Notes: generated by a model from the letters alone, not told the origin. A DNA stretch of 45,421 bases from Rhodanobacter sp. (GCA_027307195.1 DAHUXL010000172.1:1-45421), one strand, 5' to 3'; positions 7,079 to 15,842 are shown, counted from the stretch's first letter. Numbers and translations are program-made.

Positions 7079-7927
7079 ATGGAGTGGAGCGACGTACGCA
7101 TCTTTCTCGCCATCGCGCGCGAGGGTTCGCTTGGCGCCGCCGCGCGCGCGGTCGGGCAGACCCAGCCGACGATGGGCCGGCGCTTGCGCGCGCTGGAGGC
7201 CGCACTTGGCCAGGCATTGTTCCAGCGCACCGCCGATGGCTTCGTGCTCACCGACGAAGGCGCGGCCGTGATGGCCAGCGCCGAACGCATGGAGGAGGAA
7301 GCGCTCGCCTTCGAGCGCCGGCTCGCCGGCCACGAGAGTGCGCTCAGCGGTCAGCTGCGGCTGGCCGCCTCGGACTGGTTCGGCAGCTACGTGCTCACGC
7401 CGGTGCTGGCCGAGTTCGCCCGTCGGCATCCTTCGGTCACCGTGGAACTGCTTACCGATGCACGCCTCTACAGCCTGGCGCGCCGCGAGGCCGATCTGGC
7501 GTTCCGCATCAAGGCGTTCGACGAACCGGACGTGATCTCGCGCCGCCTGCTGCGCATGCCTTATGCGCTCTATGCCCGCCGCGGCGATCCACGCCCGCGC
7601 AAGGACGGCCGCGGCACCCGCCTGGTCACCATGAACGCCGCCTACGGCGGCATGCCCGACGTGACCTGGCTGAAAAAGCACTTGCCGCAGGCCAGCGTCG
7701 CGTTCACCAGCAACAACCGCGAAGCGCAGGCGCGCATGTGCGCCGAAGGCATCGGCGTGGCCGTGCTGCCGGTGGCGCTCGGCGATGCCTTTCCCGAGCT
7801 CAGGCGGGTCGACCTCGGTGATCCACCGCCGTCACGCGACACCTGGCTCGGGTATCACAAGGATCTGAAGCGGCTGAGCCGGCTGCGCAGCCTGCTGGAG
7901 TTGCTGGCTGAACGCTTTGCCGAATGA
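7079..7927 (+). CDS. LysR-family transcriptional regulator
   Basis: A 282-residue LysR-type regulator. The winged helix-turn-helix is at about residues 4-62: W-S-D-V-R-I-F-L-A-I-A-R, GSLGAAARAVGQTQPTMGRRLRALE (in two overlapping pieces), then a long linker helix and the substrate-binding domain from about residue 88 (LSGQLRLAASDWFG). The ATG at 7079 is preceded by GGGAG at 7068-7072; earlier in-frame starts would extend across the operator. It is transcribed away from the oxidoreductase gene and is its likely regulator. The effector cannot be told from sequence; LysR proteins next to quinone-type reductases often respond to electrophiles or aromatic compounds. Confidence 0.9.
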   Translation: MEWSDVRIFLAIAREGSLGAAARAVGQTQPTMGRRLRALEAALGQALFQRTADGFVLTDEGAAVMASAERMEEEALAFERRLAGHESALSGQLRLAASDWFGSYVLTPVLAEFARRHPSVTVELLTDARLYSLARREADLAFRIKAFDEPDVISRRLLRMPYALYARRGDPRPRKDGRGTRLVTMNAAYGGMPDVTWLKKHLPQASVAFTSNNREAQARMCAEGIGVAVLPVALGDAFPELRRVDLGDPPPSRDTWLGYHKDLKRLSRLRSLLELLAERFAE

Positions 7928-8050
7928 GCTTCGCCCGTTCGCGGCATGGGCCATCGTGGGATGACTGGCCGCGACGCATGAAGACCTTCCGGATCGTGCT
8001 GCGCGATTCCGGGATGACAGCGAGGCGAGCCGAAGCGGCACGGACGAGGG

Positions 8051-8515
8051 TTAAAACCCCAGTTCGCTCAGTCCCGGGTGATCGTCCGGGCGCCTTCCCT
8101 GGGGCCAGTGGTACTTGCGGTCGGCTTCCCTGATCGGCGCATCGTTGATGCTGGCGATGCGCAAACGCATCAGGCCGTTCTCGTCGAACTCCCAGTTCTC
8201 GTTGCCGTAGCTGCGGTACCACTGGCCGCCGTCGTCGTGGAACTCGTAGGCGAAGCGCACGGCGATGCGGTTGTCGCGGAAGGCCCACAGTTCCTTGATC
8301 AGCCGATACTCCCGCTCGCGCTGCCACTTGCGGGTGAGGAAGGCCTCGATCGCCTCGCGCCCCTGCAGGAACTCGGCGCGGTTGCGCCAGCGGCTGTCGG
8401 GCGAATACGCCAGCGCCACCCTGGCCGGGTCGCGGCTGTTCCAGGCATCCTCGGCGAGGCGCACTTTCTGCGTCGCGGTGTCTTCGGTGAACGGGGGCAG
8501 CGGCGGACGTTGCAT
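8051..8515 (-). CDS. DUF1348 (NTF2-like) protein
   Basis: A 154-residue protein of the DUF1348 family, which has a nuclear-transport-factor-2-like cone fold. Recognisable blocks are [30 protein letters not shown], the aromatic stretch [20 protein letters not shown] (here quoted in part), [21 protein letters not shown] and the final P-L-S-E-L-G-F-like tail. The function is unknown; the residue conservation and size match small-molecule-binding members. AGGAGATCCACC precedes the ATG. The AraC gene lies 70 bp upstream on the same strand, so a shared transcript is possible. Confidence 0.85.
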   Translation of the reverse strand: MQRPPLPPFTEDTATQKVRLAEDAWNSRDPARVALAYSPDSRWRNRAEFLQGREAIEAFLTRKWQREREYRLIKELWAFRDNRIAVRFAYEFHDDGGQWYRSYGNENWEFDENGLMRLRIASINDAPIREADRKYHWPQGRRPDDHPGLSELGF

Positions 8516-8585
8516 GGTGGATCTCCTGGGGACGGGACGGCCCGAAAGTGTGCGCGTCGCGTGCGGGTGCTGCCAGCGGCGCGGG

Positions 8586-9518
8586 CTAGACCTTGGTCAC
8601 GGACGCCGTCTCGCTGGTCTGGCGACGGAACGCCGCGGGGCTGGTGCCATGCACGCGCTTGAACGCCTGCCCGAAGGCCGCGCGCGAGGTGTAGCCGCAG
8701 GCCTCGCCGATCAACTCGATCGAACGCGGCGTCTCGCGCAGCAGGCGCGCGGCCAGATCCATGCGCAAGGCGGTGACCACGTCCATCGGGGTGACGGGCG
8801 ACAGCTCGGCGAAGTGCCGCGCAAAGCTGGCGCGCGACATGCGGCTGACCCCGGCCAGCCGTTCCAGCGTCCACGGCTCGGCCGGTGCGGCGATCACCGC
8901 GGCCAGCGCGGGCGCCACGCGGGCATCCATCAGCAAGGCGAGCAGGCCTTGTTGCAGATCGCCCTCGTCCATCAACGTGCGCACGACCAGGGTGAACAGG
9001 GCGGCGGACAGGTGCGCGATCACCGCGTCGCCGCCGGGCGAGGCCTGCAGGCTCTCGTGGCGAAGGGTGTGCATCAGCGCGTGCAGGCCGGTGTAGTCGT
9101 CGCGGCCGTGCGTGTGCAGGTGCACCACCTCGGGCAGCGCCTGCAGCAGCAGCGCGTGGTGCTGGCCCAGCTCGAACGTGCCGCAGAGCACGTCGAAATC
9201 GCTGCGCGGCGCCTCGCTCGCCACCTCGACGAGGCGGCCCAATGGACGGCGCACCTCGGCAAACGTCAGCGTGGCACCGTCGGCGTGCCGCATGGTGTGC
9301 GCGGCGCCACGCGGAAACAGCACCAGGTCGCCCGCCACGAACGGGTGCCGCACGCGGCCCACTTCCAGCACGGCCGCACCGGCCAGCACCACGTGGTACG
9401 GCACCTGGCCCGGCGGCGCTTGCGGTTGCGGCACCGACCACGCGCCAGCGAAGCGGCACAGCAGGTCCACTCGCCCGCGCAGGCCCATCGAGGCCATCAG
9501 CGCACTCAAGCTGTCCAA
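8586..9518 (-). CDS. AraC-family regulator with cupin sensor domain
   Basis: A 310-residue regulator with an N-terminal AraC_binding/cupin_6-type domain (residues ~10-190: [23 protein letters not shown]) and a C-terminal double helix-turn-helix (~205-305: [19 protein letters not shown] and [20 protein letters not shown]). The start is TTG at 9516-9518: GGAGG lies 6-10 bases in front of it, and the reading frame before it is closed soon after; the first ATG would be 24 bases further in. It is divergent from the carboxymuconolactone-decarboxylase-like gene, 133 bp away, the arrangement typical of an AraC regulator and its target. Confidence 0.88.
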   Translation of the reverse strand: MDSLSALMASMGLRGRVDLLCRFAGAWSVPQPQAPPGQVPYHVVLAGAAVLEVGRVRHPFVAGDLVLFPRGAAHTMRHADGATLTFAEVRRPLGRLVEVASEAPRSDFDVLCGTFELGQHHALLLQALPEVVHLHTHGRDDYTGLHALMHTLRHESLQASPGGDAVIAHLSAALFTLVVRTLMDEGDLQQGLLALLMDARVAPALAAVIAAPAEPWTLERLAGVSRMSRASFARHFAELSPVTPMDVVTALRMDLAARLLRETPRSIELIGEACGYTSRAAFGQAFKRVHGTSPAAFRRQTSETASVTKV

Positions 9519-9651
9519 CAGTCACCTCCAGACGAACGAAACCAAGATTGAGACGCGCGGAACACGACGGCGGGGGCGCGACGCCCAGCATTGTCACCAC
9601 CGGCCGATGCCCAAGGCAACGCCGCCTCTTTCTTCCACAGGAGTAACCGCC

Positions 9652-10188
9652 ATGACCCGTTTGCACACTCTCGCCCACGACCAGGCCGACCAGGAAACCG
9701 CCGAGCTGTTCGGCATCATCAAGCGCAGCCTCGGCAAGCTGCCGAACCTCTACGCCACCATCGGGAGCAATGCACCGGCCGTGCTTGCCCACGTGCTCGG
9801 CACCGGCGCCACGCTGGCGAAGAGTTCGCTCACCAGGCGCGAGCAGGAAGCGATCAACCTCGCTGTGAGCGAGGCCACCGGCTGTGACTACTGCGTGGCC
9901 GCCCACACCATGACCGGCAAGCTGGCCGGCTACTCGGCGGAGCAGACGCGCGAACTGCGCACCGGCTCGTTCGCGGAGGATGCGCGCATCGACGCACTGG
10001 TGAAGTTCGCCCTGCACCTGGTGCAGCAGCGCGGCACGCTGGATGCCGCCACGGTCGACGCGCTGAAGGCCGCCGGCTTCGACGATCGCCAACTGGTGGA
10101 GATCCCGCTGGCGGTGAGCGCGATCCTGTTCACCAACATGGTCAACCGCATCAACGACACCACGCTGGATTTCCCCAAGGTGGCGTGA
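9652..10188 (+). CDS. Carboxymuconolactone decarboxylase/AhpD-family protein
   Basis: A 178-residue all-helical protein of the CMD/AhpD family with the redox motif C78-D-Y-C81-V-A-A-H85, the pattern of alkylhydroperoxidase members that act as thiol-dependent peroxidases. Other family parts are LGKLPNLYATIG before it and VEIPLAVSAILFTNMVNRIN near the end. The ATG is preceded by CACAGGAGTAACCGCC. It is divergent from the AraC gene and probably controlled by it. A weak GC hairpin (ACACGG...CCGTGT, 10206-10231) follows the stop and could end transcription, without a T-run. Confidence 0.9.
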   Translation: MTRLHTLAHDQADQETAELFGIIKRSLGKLPNLYATIGSNAPAVLAHVLGTGATLAKSSLTRREQEAINLAVSEATGCDYCVAAHTMTGKLAGYSAEQTRELRTGSFAEDARIDALVKFALHLVQQRGTLDAATVDALKAAGFDDRQLVEIPLAVSAILFTNMVNRINDTTLDFPKVA

Positions 10189-10248
10189 GCCGGTTCGCGA
10201 CAGCGACACGGGCGCCGGAGGGCGTCCGTGTTCGGGCGTGCCGATAGG

Positions 10249-10387
10249 GACTGTACGCGGCGCCGTCACCGGCGAGTCGTACCTGGCGATCAGCGATGTG
10301 GGCCGGGTCATCGCCGGGCTGCTGTCGGACGACCAGGCCTGGGTCAACGCACAGTCCATTGAAGTGGCTGGCGGCTACATCATCTGA
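10249..10387 (+). pseudogene. C-terminal remnant of a short-chain dehydrogenase
   Basis: In one frame ending with TGA at 10385-10387 the sequence reads ...ISDVGRVIAGLLSDDQAW, then VNAQSIEVAGGYII. This is the usual end of an SDR enzyme: the D-V-A-x-x-V/L-x-x-L-x-S-D-D helix followed by the G-Q-x-I-x-V-x-G-G-Y strand. No start codon, cofactor motif or catalytic Tyr/Lys precedes it, so only about the last 45 codons remain. It lies between the AhpD-like gene and an NTF2-like gene. Confidence 0.65.
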
Positions 10388-10410
10388 TCACGCACCACCG
10401 GAGCAAGACC

Positions 10411-10548
10411 ATGCTGGATCCCGTGTTTCTGTCTGTCCGCGAGCCCTCGCGATGGGCCGCTTTTCCGCACCGCGGCGGTGGTGCCGTCGGGCATCTGCAG
10501 CCGGCAGTTCGTCTGCACAGGCCGGCAGCGCGGGAGTTGACCGCATGA
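10411..10548 (+). CDS. Possible 45-residue ORF coupled to the NTF2-like gene
   Basis: ATG at 10411 has GGAGCAAGACC directly in front, a good ribosome binding site. The frame runs 45 codons and its TGA (10546-10548) overlaps the ATG of the next gene in an ATGA arrangement, as in translationally coupled genes. The peptide (MLDPVFLSVREPSRWAAF at the start) is Arg/Pro-rich and shows no domain I recognise. It may be a real leader peptide, the fossil start of a lost gene, or a chance frame. Confidence 0.35.
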   Translation: MLDPVFLSVREPSRWAAFPHRGGGAVGHLQPAVRLHRPAARELTA

Positions 10549-10889
10549 CCGGACACAACCTCCTGCGCGCGGTGGCTGATGCATTCATCGCGGCGACCAA
10601 TGCCTTCGATGTCGAGGCGGCCCTGGCACTGTTCACACCAGATGCCGTGATCGATGACCCGTCGACCGGCCAGCGCTTCGAAGCCCATGCGGGAATCCGC
10701 GATTACCTGGAGCGCTATTTCCTGGGCTATCGCACGGTGACCCGCTTTCTGTCGATCAAGCGCCTCGGCGAAGGCCGGGCGCGTGTCCGCGTCGATTTCA
10801 GCGGCGACTTCGGACACGAGATCGGTCTGCTCGTGCTATCCGTCGATGCCGACGGACTGATCGACCGCATCGATGCCGAGCTCGAATGA
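10545..10889 (+). CDS. SnoaL/NTF2-like protein
   Basis: A 114-residue protein with the SnoaL-like NTF2 pattern: helix AVADAFIAATNAFDVEAALA, then LFTPDAVIDDPSTG, then G-I-R-D-Y-L-E-R-Y and three to four strands ending with IDRIDAELE. These small cone-shaped proteins act as cyclases, isomerases or ligand binders; nothing here points to a specific reaction. The ATG at 10545 has CGGGAG 8-13 bases upstream. It follows the short ORF at 10411 with an ATGA overlap. Confidence 0.82.
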   Translation: MTGHNLLRAVADAFIAATNAFDVEAALALFTPDAVIDDPSTGQRFEAHAGIRDYLERYFLGYRTVTRFLSIKRLGEGRARVRVDFSGDFGHEIGLLVLSVDADGLIDRIDAELE

Positions 10890-10931
10890 AACCTGCGGGG
10901 AACGACAGCGCCGCCGCCGCGGGCGAACGCA

Positions 10932-11543
10932 TCAGTGGCCGACCTCGGCAAACACGATGTCGGCGAAGCCTGGCGCAGTGCTCTCGCGGTTCCAGTCGCG
11001 CTGAAGCTCGCAGGCCAGCTGGATCCAGCTGATCGGAATGCCGCCGGCCTGGGTGATGCGCTGCAGTCCGGCGCGATGGGCTTCCCGTGACGTGCCACCC
11101 ACGGCATCGACCACCACGTAGACGTCGAATCCTTCCTGCAGGGCATCGAGTGCGGGAAAGACCAGGCAGACCTCCGTCCACAGGGCGATCATGATCAGCT
11201 TTTTCCGGCCCGTCGCCTTGACGGCGGCGACGAAGTCGTCGTCTTCCCAGGCGTTGATCGAGGTGCGATCGACAATGGATGCATTGCCCAGCAGGTCGGT
11301 GATGGGACGGATCATGGGCTGGTTGAGCCCTGTCGACACGTTGACCGTGGAGAGCACGGTCGGGACGCCATAGAGCTTGGCGGTGCGTGCCACCGCCACC
11401 ACGTTGGCGACCAGGAGACGCTTGTTCATCGAGGCGATGGAGGCGACCTGGACAGGCTGGAAGTCGATGATCAGGAGGGCCGCATTCTGTGCGGTGAGCA
11501 TGTGATCGGTGACGGGATCACGTGGTGTGGTCGGTGAGGTCAT
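10932..11543 (-). CDS. Isochorismatase-family (YcaC-like) hydrolase
   Basis: A 203-residue cysteine-hydrolase fold protein. The nucleophile region is LWTEVCLVFPALDAL with Cys126, and the catalytic aspartate is Asp27 in LLIIDFQ. INAWEDDDFVAAVKATGRKK (residues ~96-115) resembles the YcaC branch, whose physiological substrate is unknown. I cannot place the third catalytic residue, normally lysine, with confidence; Arg93 stands near that position. The start at 11543 overlaps the stop of the upstream cupin gene by 4 bases, so it is the last gene of a three-gene operon. Reactions typical for the family are hydrolysis of amides or isochorismate-like enol ethers. Confidence 0.87.
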   Translation of the reverse strand: MTSPTTPRDPVTDHMLTAQNAALLIIDFQPVQVASIASMNKRLLVANVVAVARTAKLYGVPTVLSTVNVSTGLNQPMIRPITDLLGNASIVDRTSINAWEDDDFVAAVKATGRKKLIMIALWTEVCLVFPALDALQEGFDVYVVVDAVGGTSREAHRAGLQRITQAGGIPISWIQLACELQRDWNRESTAPGFADIVFAEVGH

Positions 11544-12058
11544 GGCTTTCTCTCGCTGGGTGTTGCGCTGGTCTGGGGCCGAGTCTCGTAGCGCGTGTCG
11601 GTGGGGCCGTAGCCGGTGATGATGACGGCGACAGGCTCGCCCTCCGTGCGGGCGAAGTGCGGCATGTTGGCGGGCTCCGTGTAGAAGCTGCCGGGGCCGA
11701 GCGACGTGGACCCGGTGTCGTCCGCCGTGCGGCCATAGCCGAAATGCCACGTGCCCGACACGACCACCGCCGAGCGGTCGTCGCGATGCTCATGGGCGGC
11801 GATGCGCGTGTGTGCAGGCACCAGCAACTCGATGGCGTACATGCCGGGACGCGTCGGGTCACCCGCAAGCACGAGGGTGCGGATACCGGCCAGACCCGAG
11901 GTGCCGGCGATGGCCCCGAGCGCCGGGTGCTGCGCTATCTCGCTGGCGGTCATCCGCCGGGCCGGCAGGGGAGCTCGCGTGTCCATGTCCTTGCCGCAGG
12001 CCGCGCAGGCGACCAGGGCAATCTGGCAGGCCATGCATGTCTTGAGGAGCGGGCTCAT
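11540..12058 (-). CDS. Secreted cupin-domain protein, probable lipoprotein
   Basis: A 172-residue protein. The N terminus has a hydrophobic stretch (residues ~8-20) ending in L-V-A-C, which fits a lipoprotein cleavage site. The rest is a single cupin: PAHTRIAAHEHRDDRSAVVVSG carries metal-type histidines, followed by GSFYTEPANMPHFA with a further histidine. Small cupins of this type bind a metal and may act as sensors or as dioxygenases. It overlaps the downstream isochorismatase gene and the upstream hydrolase gene, each by 4 bases (ATGA), so the three are co-translated. Confidence 0.83.
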   Translation of the reverse strand: MSPLLKTCMACQIALVACAACGKDMDTRAPLPARRMTASEIAQHPALGAIAGTSGLAGIRTLVLAGDPTRPGMYAIELLVPAHTRIAAHEHRDDRSAVVVSGTWHFGYGRTADDTGSTSLGPGSFYTEPANMPHFARTEGEPVAVIITGYGPTDTRYETRPQTSATPSERKP

Positions 12059-12978
12059 GGTGCTGCGTCCACAAAGTCGCGCACCGCCGCGATCGTGGCC
12101 TTGGGCTGTTCTTCCATCAACCAGTGGCCCGCATCGGGAATCACCAGCCCGCTCACGTTGGTGGCTGTTGCGCGCGCCACCACCGCCATCGTAGGCCCGA
12201 ACGATTTTTCGCCACCGATCGCCAGTATCGGCATCGTCAGCTTGCCTTGCGCGAGGAATGCCTGGTTGTCCTTGGCATCCTGGTCGAAGGCGGCGAACTG
12301 GGCGAAGCCGTCGTGCATGGCACCGGGCAAGGCATAGAGCCGGGCGTAGTGCTGGCGATCCTCCTCGGTGAAGCGGCGCGGGTCGGCCGAGAATTCGTTC
12401 CAGAACCGGTCGAGGTAGATGCGCTCGCGGCCGGCCACCAGGCGCTCCATATCCGGTCCACCAAAATGGAAATGCCAAAGCATCGGGCTCTTCAGGATCT
12501 CGTCCCAGGGGCCGATCCCCGGAAGGGGCGCGTCCATGAGAACGAAACGCCGGACCCGATCGCGATGCTCGGCAACGAAGGCGTAACCGACCATGTTGCC
12601 GATGTCGTGGGCGACCACGTCGACTTTGTCCACGTGCAGCGCGTCCAGCACCGCGGAGATGTCGCGACCCTGGTTCTTCTTGTCGTAGCCACCGGGCGGA
12701 TGGTCGGAGAGTCCCATGCCCCGAAGGTCGGGCACGATGACGGTGTGGTTACGGACCAGGGCGACTGCAAGCGGCTGCCACATGTCACCGGTCTCGCCAT
12801 AGCCGTGCAGCAAGACCACCGCCGGGCCTTGACCGCCGACACGGACGAAGATCCGCGTTCCGTTGGCGGCGATCGTCTCGGTCTTGAAGTCGGCAGGATA
12901 CGGTTTGACGCTCGCGATGCACGCACATGCAACAAGCAACATGCTGCATGCGATGAAAAACCTGCTGGTTCGATTCAT
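12055..12978 (-). CDS. Secreted alpha/beta hydrolase, epoxide-hydrolase-like
   Basis: A 307-residue protein with a signal peptide (residues ~1-22). The alpha/beta-hydrolase fold shows the oxyanion loop HGYGETG at 58-64, PDLRGMGLSD at 83-92, the nucleophile elbow A-H-D125-I-G-N, and the catalytic histidine in DAGHW (His285). An aspartate rather than serine at the elbow is the mark of the epoxide hydrolase/haloalkane dehalogenase branch. GAGGTGACGCGTC precedes the ATG. It is the first gene of an operon with a cupin and an isochorismatase-like enzyme; the three products span envelope (hydrolase, cupin) and cytoplasm (isochorismatase). Confidence 0.9.
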   Translation of the reverse strand: MNRTSRFFIACSMLLVACACIASVKPYPADFKTETIAANGTRIFVRVGGQGPAVVLLHGYGETGDMWQPLAVALVRNHTVIVPDLRGMGLSDHPPGGYDKKNQGRDISAVLDALHVDKVDVVAHDIGNMVGYAFVAEHRDRVRRFVLMDAPLPGIGPWDEILKSPMLWHFHFGGPDMERLVAGRERIYLDRFWNEFSADPRRFTEEDRQHYARLYALPGAMHDGFAQFAAFDQDAKDNQAFLAQGKLTMPILAIGGEKSFGPTMAVVARATATNVSGLVIPDAGHWLMEEQPKATIAAVRDFVDAAP

Positions 12979-13509
12979 GACGCGTCACCTCTGGCTTTGC
13001 TGGTGCGGCGAACTTAGGCGCCAGAGGGATTCGCGGCTTGATCGAACATGCCGAATTTGTCGATCACTGCTGCGAGGTATGTTTGCCGGTTGATGATCGC
13101 TGCGATACGGCCCCCGCTGTACCTTGTTCGATGGCTCGCGGGGGAACCACCGGGTGCCGTGGCCCAAAGCAGGCTTTTCGTCTTTCCAGAAAGACCTGGG
13201 ACGCGTGCTTCAAGCGGTTGAATAAAGAGCACGAGGGCCGGCTTCCACGGGCATTGGCCGTTGCCGGAGCACGCGGATATGATGATCGCAGGGTGGGGTG
13301 ACCCGGGTCATTGGACGATGTGCGTGCGGGATTGCCATCCCATCGTGTCTATCGCCGGGTGGCAACTATCTGCGCGATGCGCGGGTCAGGTGGGGATGAA
13401 TGGCACAGCAGCGAAAACCGACGCAGATCGCCGAGATTTCCGTGGTACCTGTCGCCGCGAATGCGCCGGCTGGGCGATCGATCTGCGCCCCGACTGAAAG
13501 AGTCGTGCG
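12979..13509. other. Intergenic region between hydrolase operon and sensor kinase
   Basis: These 531 bp separate divergent units and should contain both promoters, but I find no convincing -35/-10 pair or operator. Several short open frames on both strands have neither a ribosome binding site nor a known domain. The low similarity of codon use to the neighbouring genes suggests old, decayed sequence. Confidence 0.45.
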
Positions 13510-15132
13510 ATGAACGAGCGTCCTGATCACATGGCGGACCATGCGAGCGCAACGCTCGACGGCGATCTTCAATCCTGGGAAGACAGCTTCCGTATCGCGA
13601 TCGACACCATCCCCGGGCTGGCCTGGTTCGGCAGTGCCGATGGGCCGGTCGAGTTCGTGAACAAGCAATGGTGCGATTACACCGGAATATCGATGGATGA
13701 TGCGCTGGGCTGGGGTTGGACAGCCACCATCCATCCGGACGACATGTCGCGCCTCCAGACACAATGGCAGGAGGCTCTGGTGCAAGGCGTGCCGGGTGAA
13801 CTGGAGGCACGGGTTCGACGTTTCGACGGTGAATACCGCTGGTTTCTCTTTCGCTATGCCCCGCTGCGGGACAGCGCGGGCCGGGTTCTGAAGTGGTACG
13901 GATCCAACACCGATATCGAGGCGCGCAAACGTGCCGAGGATGCCTTGCTGGCGTCCGAGCAGCTGATCCGGGGACAGGTCAACGCCCTCAAGAGCTCGCT
14001 GGACGCGCTGGCCAATGAAGCGGAACCCAGCCTGCTGGTCACGCACACCCTGAGCACGCTCACCACACAGTTCGGCGCGCATAGCGCCAGTGTCTGGCGC
14101 CGGAGATTCGCCGACAACACGATAGGGGTCGAGTTCGTTTTCGAGGACGGCCGCGTCGTGCCAAACACCGATCCCCGTTTCGCGGGGCTCGACCTCACGC
14201 TGCCGATGGAAGACATCTGGCCCTGGCCTGAAGTGTTTTGCTCCGGGAAACCGAGTGTCATCGAGGACATCCGGGTCGTTCCGCCTTTCGCCTTGCGCGA
14301 TCGGCTGCTCCCTTTGGGCATCATCACCGTTCTTTTGCTGCCCCTGTTTGTCGCCGGGCAGCTGGAAGGCGCCATTGGACTTCGCTTCCAACGCAAGCGC
14401 ATGTTCCAGGCCGAGCAGGTCGAGCTGGCCCAGGCCCTTGCCAACCAGGCCATGCTCATGATCCGCCTGGCCGAGTTGTCGGCGAAGGGGCGCGAAGCCG
14501 CCGTGGCAGGAGAACGCAATCGCATCGCACGCGACATTCATGACACCCTGGCGCAGGGATTTACCGGAATCATCGTCCAGCTCGAAGCGGCCGAGGATGC
14601 CAGTCGGCGCGGCCTTGGGCTCGCCGCAGAGCAACACGTCGTAACGGCGCGAAACCTGGCGCGCGAGAGTCTCAGCGAGGCCCGGCGCTCCCTGCAGGCT
14701 CTGCGGCCTCAATCCCTGGACGAGGGTGGCATCACCCATGCCCTGCGCGCACTGTTCGGCAAAATGACCGAGGGCGTGTCGCTCAGCAGCAACTTCCGGG
14801 TGCTGGGTGAACCCAGGGCCTTGCCGTCCGATTGGGAGGAAAATCTGTTCCGGATTGCCCAGGAGTGCCTGACCAACGTGCTTCGCCACGCCCAGGCATC
14901 CAGCGTCAACGCCACCATCAGGTTCGGCGACGAGAAAGTCTGGCTTCAGTTCGACGATGACGGCCGAGGATTTGACCCTGCCGCACGAAGCGAAGGTTAT
15001 GGCCTTCTTGGCATGCGCGAACGGGTGGGCGCCATGGGCGGGCAGATGGAGGTTGAAAGCTCAATAGGTCTCGGTACGACGGTTTCGATCGGCTTGCCGT
15101 TGACCATCATTCCTGCATCGGAACCAAACTGA
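13510..15132 (+). CDS. PAS-GAF sensor histidine kinase, NarX type
   Basis: A 540-residue cytoplasmic kinase without membrane segments. Domains in order: PAS fold at ~25-140 (FVNKQWCDYTGIS and IHPDDMSRLQ), GAF-like domain at ~165-320, HisKA_3 dimerisation domain with the phosphorylated His344 in ARDIHDTLAQGF, and a HATPase domain with N-box RIAQECLTNVLRHAQ (Asn456), G1 DDDGRGFD and G2 GYGLLGMRERV. The family senses a ligand or redox state through PAS/GAF and phosphorylates a NarL-type partner. The response regulator gene overlaps its stop by one base (TGATG). A few bases with AAAGAG precede the ATG; the ribosome binding site is weak. Confidence 0.92.
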   Translation: MNERPDHMADHASATLDGDLQSWEDSFRIAIDTIPGLAWFGSADGPVEFVNKQWCDYTGISMDDALGWGWTATIHPDDMSRLQTQWQEALVQGVPGELEARVRRFDGEYRWFLFRYAPLRDSAGRVLKWYGSNTDIEARKRAEDALLASEQLIRGQVNALKSSLDALANEAEPSLLVTHTLSTLTTQFGAHSASVWRRRFADNTIGVEFVFEDGRVVPNTDPRFAGLDLTLPMEDIWPWPEVFCSGKPSVIEDIRVVPPFALRDRLLPLGIITVLLLPLFVAGQLEGAIGLRFQRKRMFQAEQVELAQALANQAMLMIRLAELSAKGREAAVAGERNRIARDIHDTLAQGFTGIIVQLEAAEDASRRGLGLAAEQHVVTARNLARESLSEARRSLQALRPQSLDEGGITHALRALFGKMTEGVSLSSNFRVLGEPRALPSDWEENLFRIAQECLTNVLRHAQASSVNATIRFGDEKVWLQFDDDGRGFDPAARSEGYGLLGMRERVGAMGGQMEVESSIGLGTTVSIGLPLTIIPASEPN

Positions 15133-15788
15133 TGGAGTTGTCGACATCCGATACCAATGTGCAGGCGAAAGCACGCATACGTGTCCTGATCGCCGACGAT
15201 CACGTTACGGTCCGGGAGGGCCTGGCGGCGATTATCGGGCGGCAGCCGGACATGGTCGTGATCGGTGCAGCCGCCAACGGCAAGGAATGCGTTGATCGCT
15301 GGCTGCAGTACCGTCCCGACGTGACCCTGCTCGACTTGCGCATGCCGGTTCTGGACGGAATCGGTGCCATCGAGGCGATCCGTCGCGATGCCCCCTCCGC
15401 GCTGCTCATCGTCTTGACCACGTTCGGCACCGACCACGACATATGCGCGGCCATCAAGGCAGGGGCGAAGGCGTACATGCTCAAGGATGCCCAGAGGGAG
15501 GAACTGCTGGATTGCATCCGCGCCGTCCACGCCGGCGAAACCCGCATTCCGCCATTGCTTGTGGCCAAGCTCGCCGCAGAGGTCAGCGGCGAGATACTCA
15601 CCAGGCGTGAGCTGGAAGTCCTGGCCTTGCTGGCGCGGGGGCGCAGCAACAAGAACATTGCGCTGCGGTTGAGCATCAGCGAGACCACCGTCAAGTCGCA
15701 TCTGCACAGCGTCTTCAACAAACTTCGGGTCTTGAGCCGCACCGAGGCCATCGCGGTGGCAAGCCAGCGAGGCCTCATTCGTCTTTAG
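15132..15788 (+). CDS. NarL/LuxR-family response regulator
   Basis: A 218-residue regulator. The receiver domain (~16-132) has the acidic pair D22-D23, the phosphorylation site Asp68 in LLDLRMP, the switch threonine at 96-97 and Lys118 in MLKDA. The LuxR-type helix-turn-helix is at ~155-215: LTRRELEVLALLARG, then ISETTVKSHLHSVFNKL. It is translated with the kinase gene through a one-base overlap and should be its phosphorylation partner. Target genes are not evident from sequence; the AraC gene begins 155 bp downstream. Confidence 0.93.
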   Translation: MELSTSDTNVQAKARIRVLIADDHVTVREGLAAIIGRQPDMVVIGAAANGKECVDRWLQYRPDVTLLDLRMPVLDGIGAIEAIRRDAPSALLIVLTTFGTDHDICAAIKAGAKAYMLKDAQREELLDCIRAVHAGETRIPPLLVAKLAAEVSGEILTRRELEVLALLARGRSNKNIALRLSISETTVKSHLHSVFNKLRVLSRTEAIAVASQRGLIRL

Positions 15789-15814
15789 GCGCCGTGTTGG
15801 CGGTCAAGCCCTCC

Positions 15815-15842
15815 GAAAGGAGGAGCCTCCACTCCTCCTTTC
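15815..15842. terminator. Perfect stem-loop after the two-component operon
   Basis: GAAAGGAGGAG (15815-15825) pairs perfectly with CTCCTCCTTTC (15832-15842) around a 6-base loop, 26 bases after the response-regulator stop. No T-run follows, so termination by this hairpin alone is uncertain. The left arm is an ideal Shine-Dalgarno sequence hidden in the stem, but no start codon follows it at a suitable distance. Confidence 0.5.

Noticed and set aside
6959-7681. Upstream extension of the oxidoreductase frame through the lysR gene
   Set aside because: The family N terminus M-K-A-A-V-L begins at 6937-6958 and the extension is antisense to LysR.
8299-10359. Open frame of 686 codons on the minus strand
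   Set aside because: It crosses three genes on both strands, is Arg/Ala-rich and has no domain; high GC content alone explains its length.
13366-14889. Open frame of 507 codons antisense to the sensor kinase
   Set aside because: The kinase has all its H, N and G boxes in the plus-strand frame; the antisense frame has none of a known family.
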